Source of the DNA: Flagellimonas pacifica
GTDB taxonomy: Bacteria > Bacteroidota > Bacteroidia > Flavobacteriales > Flavobacteriaceae
Reading direction: 5' to 3'
Assembly (NCBI RefSeq): GCF_900215465.1
Contig: NZ_OBEH01000002.1
Coordinates: 618,937 to 682,936 of the forward strand
Length of the DNA stretch: 64,000 nucleotides
The translations under genes and the position numbers were made by a program. The stretch's first letter is position 1. Every line of letters starts with the position of its first letter. Below the pieces are notes generated by a model. The model ran no database searches and was not told the DNA's origin. It was given only the letters and a program-made list of their open reading frames with translations. Positions 61,130-64,000 of this stretch are shown here, in pieces.

Positions 61130-62326
61130 TTAGACATTAAAAATTTCTGTTTTCAATTTTTCAACGGTTTCTTCCACAGATTCACTCCGCCAAATATTGA
61201 CATTTAGATTATCTATTGCCAGACTTATGTCAGGCATCATGTTTTTGAATTTAGCCCAGTTGTTATTATCGTACATATAAAAATTATAGATTATACTGGG
61301 GTGAACCTGAGATTTTTCTGCATACTCCCTGACCAATACGGATTCATTGATAAATGGTTCAATGTATTTTGACCTTTTATGACTGAAAAGATATTCTCGA
61401 GCAAAATCATTTGCCTTTTCTTCTTTTAGCCATAAATCAGGTTCGCCTGTTAAATGATATTTTACTTGTTCTATTTCAGCAAAATCATAAAGGACATGGT
61501 GTAATTCGTGCATTAATGAAAACCACAACGTGGGATACCTCTTATACAAATCATTTATAACAATACAAGGCTTCCCATTAACCACAAAAGTTGCTCCTCT
61601 AACTGAGATGTTAGGCAATGATTCTTGGTATATTACCGTAACACCAATTGAAAACAGAGCTTTTACTACTGTGACCAGACCTTTTTTTACATTTCTAGTA
61701 TATGGCCTAATCTTTGGGATTAAATCGATTAATTTTTCTCTTTGATATTCATTAGGGTTCTCTAAAAGTTTAAACTGCGAAAGTGCCGATTGCACCCAAA
61801 ATTCTCGCATTAGGTCGCTTGCGCTTCTTTTTGTCCTACTAAAAGCAGGGGTAACAATTTCTTTTGCAAAATCATAAATTGATTCTAAACCAAAAAAACT
61901 TGTTATTCTATTCTCAATGTTGTCATAATCGGTTTTTGAAGAAATAAACTTTGATTTGTGGAGTTGTGGTAAATCAAAGTTTTGGACGATAAAGTTATTG
62001 CGTTTTGCTTTTTCCAAGTCCCCAATTTGTTCAGAGGGCAATTCTTGAAGATAAACTTTCACAAAATCGTCAACTGGCAAATTTAGAAATTGAGCAAGCT
62101 TAATTATTGTGATAATATCTACCCGTTTAGCTTCTCTATTTAAAATGCTATTTAAACTTTTCTTTTCAATGCCAAGCATAGCTTCTGCTCTACTTTGTGT
62201 AATCCCCAATTCTTTAATTCTTTTATTGAAAAGCACACTAAAAGGTTCTTCACCCACATCATCATTGATGTGCAAAGGCTCAATCAATCGGTTAAACGCT
62301 TCAATAAAATCAGAATCTTCATTCAT
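61130..62326 (-). CDS. XRE regulator fused to ImmA/IrrE metallopeptidase
   Basis: A 398-aa protein. An N-terminal helix-turn-helix (about 30-95: LGITQSRAEAMLGIEKKSLNSILN, IITIIKLAQFLNLPVDDFV) precedes a long middle region and the ImmA/IrrE-type zinc peptidase with HELHH (SLMHELHHVLYDFAE, near residue 270) and EEKANDFAREYLF as the third ligand. Such proteins are repressors that cleave partner factors in stress or phage-mobilisation circuits. A perfect palindrome lies over its promoter, indicating autoregulation. It is the first gene of a two-gene operon. Confidence 0.88.
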   Translation of the reverse strand: MNEDSDFIEAFNRLIEPLHINDDVGEEPFSVLFNKRIKELGITQSRAEAMLGIEKKSLNSILNREAKRVDIITIIKLAQFLNLPVDDFVKVYLQELPSEQIGDLEKAKRNNFIVQNFDLPQLHKSKFISSKTDYDNIENRITSFFGLESIYDFAKEIVTPAFSRTKRSASDLMREFWVQSALSQFKLLENPNEYQREKLIDLIPKIRPYTRNVKKGLVTVVKALFSIGVTVIYQESLPNISVRGATFVVNGKPCIVINDLYKRYPTLWFSLMHELHHVLYDFAEIEQVKYHLTGEPDLWLKEEKANDFAREYLFSHKRSKYIEPFINESVLVREYAEKSQVHPSIIYNFYMYDNNNWAKFKNMMPDISLAIDNLNVNIWRSESVEETVEKLKTEIFNV

Positions 62327-62367
62327 TTTTAGGTTGATTTACATATTAAAAACATGAAATATTCAGC

Positions 62368-62402
62368 CAAATATACATAAGTTAGGTAAATTTACCTAAC
62401 TT
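62368..62402 (-). promoter_or_regulatory. promoter and 24-bp palindromic operator of the XRE-ImmA/IrrE operon
   Basis: On the minus strand the exact -7 box TATATTTG occupies 62368-62375. Immediately upstream, 62379-62402 is a perfect palindrome reading AAGTTAGGTAAA and its mirror complement. It covers the promoter spacer and is 53-76 bp before the start codon, a classical arrangement for autorepression. Confidence 0.75.
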
Positions 62403-62432
62403 TTAAATTTAAATAAATTTTCATCAAAATTA

Positions 62433-63374
62433 TTAAGAACCTCTAGTTTCAGTTTGAATCTTGGCAAACAATTGCTGGTAGGTAGGTGCCTTAACACTAA
62501 AGTGTTGTGCTGCTGTTACCACATAACCCACCAAGGCCTGTACCTCGGTATTTGCCTTTTTGTTGGTAACATCAGAATGTAACGAAGAGGTTGCCGCATG
62601 CGGTAAACTTTCCAGTTTGGCAAGCACCTGTTCGGCCATATTTTTGAAGATTACAATGCCTTTTTGCTTTGCAATCTGGGCCACTTCGTTTACCAGGGCG
62701 ATCACGGTGTTTCGTTTATCGGTGTCTGCAACTATGGGGCCTACGGGTTCATCAAAATAGGTGGTGGCCGTGGCCGTTACCGAGATAAAGACAAACTTTT
62801 CCCAGATTGCCTTTTCAATATGCGGGGTCAGGGTCACCTCTACCCCAGCCTCTTGGAACAGCTTTTCCAAGACCTCCAATCGGGCATCGGAAAGGCCTTC
62901 CACCCCAAAAAAAAGTTTTTTAATGTTTCCCAAATTCTCCACTACCCCCGGTCGAGACAATCGGGCAATAATGTACACACAGCCATCGCACACCAAGTTG
63001 TTGGGCAACAGTTTTTGGATACGCTCCCTGCAGTCCACCCCATTGAGCAGGGGCAAGATCACCGTTTGTGGACCAATGCAGGGTGTCAATTGCTGTATGG
63101 TCTGCTCCAAGTCATAACTTTTGGTACAGACTATTATATAGTCTGCCTCGCCAATTTGGTGGGCATCGTCCGTGGCCAATGTGGGAGTGGCCGTAAACCG
63201 CTCGTCACCCTCAATAACCTGTAATCCTGATTTTTGGATGTGCTCTAAATGCGCCCCTCGTGCCAAAAAATGGACCTCCACAGCTTTGCTGTCCTCAAAT
63301 TGTTTGGCGAGCAGGCCTCCAAAAAAGCCTCCCACCCCTCCTATTCCGGCAACAAGGATCTTAATGGCTGCCAC
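62433..63374 (-). CDS. panE: 2-dehydropantoate 2-reductase (ketopantoate reductase)
   Basis: A 313-aa NADPH-dependent enzyme of the PanE/ApbA family, converting ketopantoate to pantoate for coenzyme A. The N-terminal Rossmann loop is GIGGVGGFFGG, then CTKSYDL and LPLLNGV, and the C-terminal domain has KAIWEKFVFISVTATAT and SSLHSDV. The start is a GTG at 63374, 2 bp downstream of the stop of the upstream gene. Some family members act in other 2-keto-acid reductions, so panE is a probable but not proven identification. Confidence 0.87.
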   Translation of the reverse strand: MAAIKILVAGIGGVGGFFGGLLAKQFEDSKAVEVHFLARGAHLEHIQKSGLQVIEGDERFTATPTLATDDAHQIGEADYIIVCTKSYDLEQTIQQLTPCIGPQTVILPLLNGVDCRERIQKLLPNNLVCDGCVYIIARLSRPGVVENLGNIKKLFFGVEGLSDARLEVLEKLFQEAGVEVTLTPHIEKAIWEKFVFISVTATATTYFDEPVGPIVADTDKRNTVIALVNEVAQIAKQKGIVIFKNMAEQVLAKLESLPHAATSSLHSDVTNKKANTEVQALVGYVVTAAQHFSVKAPTYQQLFAKIQTETRGS

Positions 63375-63376
63375 GG

Positions 63377-63742
63377 TTACATTGCCCTTGGGTTGGGGTA
63401 GTTGTCAGATTGGTCTTCCGTGGTGCGGTCCATGCAGATAAAGTCTTTTTCCACCAACAAGAACAGCTCATTGCCATTGTTCAGAGTCAGGGTGTGCTCA
63501 AAACCTACCACTTCGTTCTCGTACCAACCTTTGCAGGTTGTTGCGGGCACGATCAAGGTAATGGTATCGTCCACAAATTCGGCATCCATATGCGCCTTGG
63601 TGTCCGATACCTTTACGGCATAGGTAAAGGTTCGGCCGTTGAACTCCGTAGTTTCGGCAAAATGGCCTGTATTGCAAAAAGTTTCCACCTCGCTCCGTGT
63701 AAGTCGATATCGGACGGAATTCCCTTTGATTCTTATTTTCAT
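63377..63742 (-). CDS. DUF7009-like small protein
   Basis: A 121-aa protein beginning KIRIKGNSVRYRLTRSEVETFC, a pattern I associate with DUF7009, rich in beta strands and of unknown function. It lies 2 bp upstream of panE and is co-transcribed with it. The Thr/Cys-containing PATTCKGW segment is a notable conserved-looking region. Confidence 0.7.
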   Translation of the reverse strand: MKIRIKGNSVRYRLTRSEVETFCNTGHFAETTEFNGRTFTYAVKVSDTKAHMDAEFVDDTITLIVPATTCKGWYENEVVGFEHTLTLNNGNELFLLVEKDFICMDRTTEDQSDNYPNPRAM

Positions 63743-63771
63743 TAGTTTATTTTTTTTTATTTCTTATTGAA

Positions 63772-63847
63772 TGTCTCCTCGAGCGGAGTCGAGAGGTCTT
63801 TTAAAATTGAACTATTTCACTAGGTCTCGACTGCGCTCGACCTGACA
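63772..63847. repeat. palindromic intergenic repeat (REP-like)
   Basis: Inverted arms TGTC..CTCGAGCGGAGTCGAGA (from 63772) and TCTCGACTGCGCTCGACCTGACA (to 63847) are separated by about 23 AT-rich bases. Sequences of this GAGCGGAGTCGA type are common intergenic repeats of Flavobacteriia. The location, upstream of the DUF7009-panE operon, fits a dispersed repeat. Confidence 0.75.
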
Positions 63848-63876
63848 ATTGTTTTCTTAAATCAAACTCACCTTAA

Positions 63877-63999
63877 TTAAGCTGTTTCTGATTCCAGTAC
63901 TTTCTTTTTCTTATAACGCAACTTGCCCAGTTCTATACCAATCGAGGTTTTTGCCAACATGGTAAAGACAAAGGCTCCCATGGCCCATATGCCCAAAGT
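63877..63999 (-). CDS. C-terminal end of a membrane protein (partial)
   Basis: The last 40 codons of a gene running out of the window: LGIWAMGAFVFTMLAKTSIG is one hydrophobic helix and LRYKKKKVLESETA a charged cytoplasmic tail. No family is identifiable from this fragment. Confidence 0.65.
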   Translation of the reverse strand, partial: TLGIWAMGAFVFTMLAKTSIGIELGKLRYKKKKVLESETA

Positions 64000-64000
64000 T

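Noticed and set aside
62664..63745. Long plus-strand frames (up to 186 codons) opposite panE and the DUF7009 gene
   Set aside because: They are antisense shadows of well-supported minus-strand genes, in the more GC-rich part of the window.
1..64000. CRISPR array, tRNA or rRNA genes
   Set aside because: No regularly spaced identical repeats with unique spacers and no tRNA- or rRNA-like segments were recognised by eye.

Overview
The window looks like chromosomal DNA of a marine-type member of the Flavobacteriia (Bacteroidota). The evidence is AT-rich sequence, a SusC/SusD pair with an ECF sigma factor and FecR anti-sigma factor, a LytS/LytTR two-component pair, many secreted PD40/kelch/VPS10-type proteins, weak Shine-Dalgarno sequences and TAnnTTTG-like promoter boxes. 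No rRNA, tRNA, CRISPR array, transposase or integrase was seen.

Region by region. (1) 1-7483, plus strand: a tightly packed molybdenum-cofactor operon (moaD end, moaA, mobA, a MoeB-rhodanese fusion, a TSUP permease, moeA, xdhC, mocA), ending in an exported amidohydrolase. Having both mobA and xdhC/mocA suggests the cell matures DMSO-reductase-type and xanthine-dehydrogenase-type enzymes. (2) 7490-18139: regulators and small stress-type genes, including an ArsR/SRPBCC operon with two clear operators over its promoter and a frameshifted DUF3052 gene, then a VPS10-like protein with an exported methyltransferase, and envelope proteins. (3) 18140-24634: an AT-rich island bounded by two copies of a structured repeat. 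It carries a five-gene minus-strand operon: XRE regulator, DNA 5-cytosine methyltransferase, a protein with two GHKL ATPase domains (MORC/Hsp90-like plus histidine kinase), a receiver-domain protein, and a caspase/CHAT-like protease. This is the best candidate for an undescribed system, read here as a methylation-linked phosphorelay immune system with a protease effector. (4) 24635-30165: a putative outer-membrane protein, another repeat copy, and two tandem lipoproteins with fibronectin III and leucine-rich L-domain repeats. (5) 30181-41616: minus-strand secreted proteins (beta-lactamase-like hydrolases, an esterase, PD40/TolB and kelch propellers, a DUF5916 protein) with an AraC membrane regulator. 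(6) 41834-44227: LytS-type kinase and LytTR regulator. (7) 44290-52510, minus strand: ECF sigma, FecR, SusC, SusD and NamZ (exo-N-acetylmuramidase), which together read as a peptidoglycan-fragment uptake locus. (8) 52577-64000: AraC regulator, DJ-1 family protein, EF-G-like GTPase, metallophosphoesterase, DinB and ABM proteins, a frameshifted RadC-like gene, an XRE-ImmA/IrrE regulator pair with a perfect 24-bp palindrome in its promoter, PanE, a DUF7009-like protein and the end of a membrane protein.

All family assignments come from reading motifs by eye; no database search was possible.
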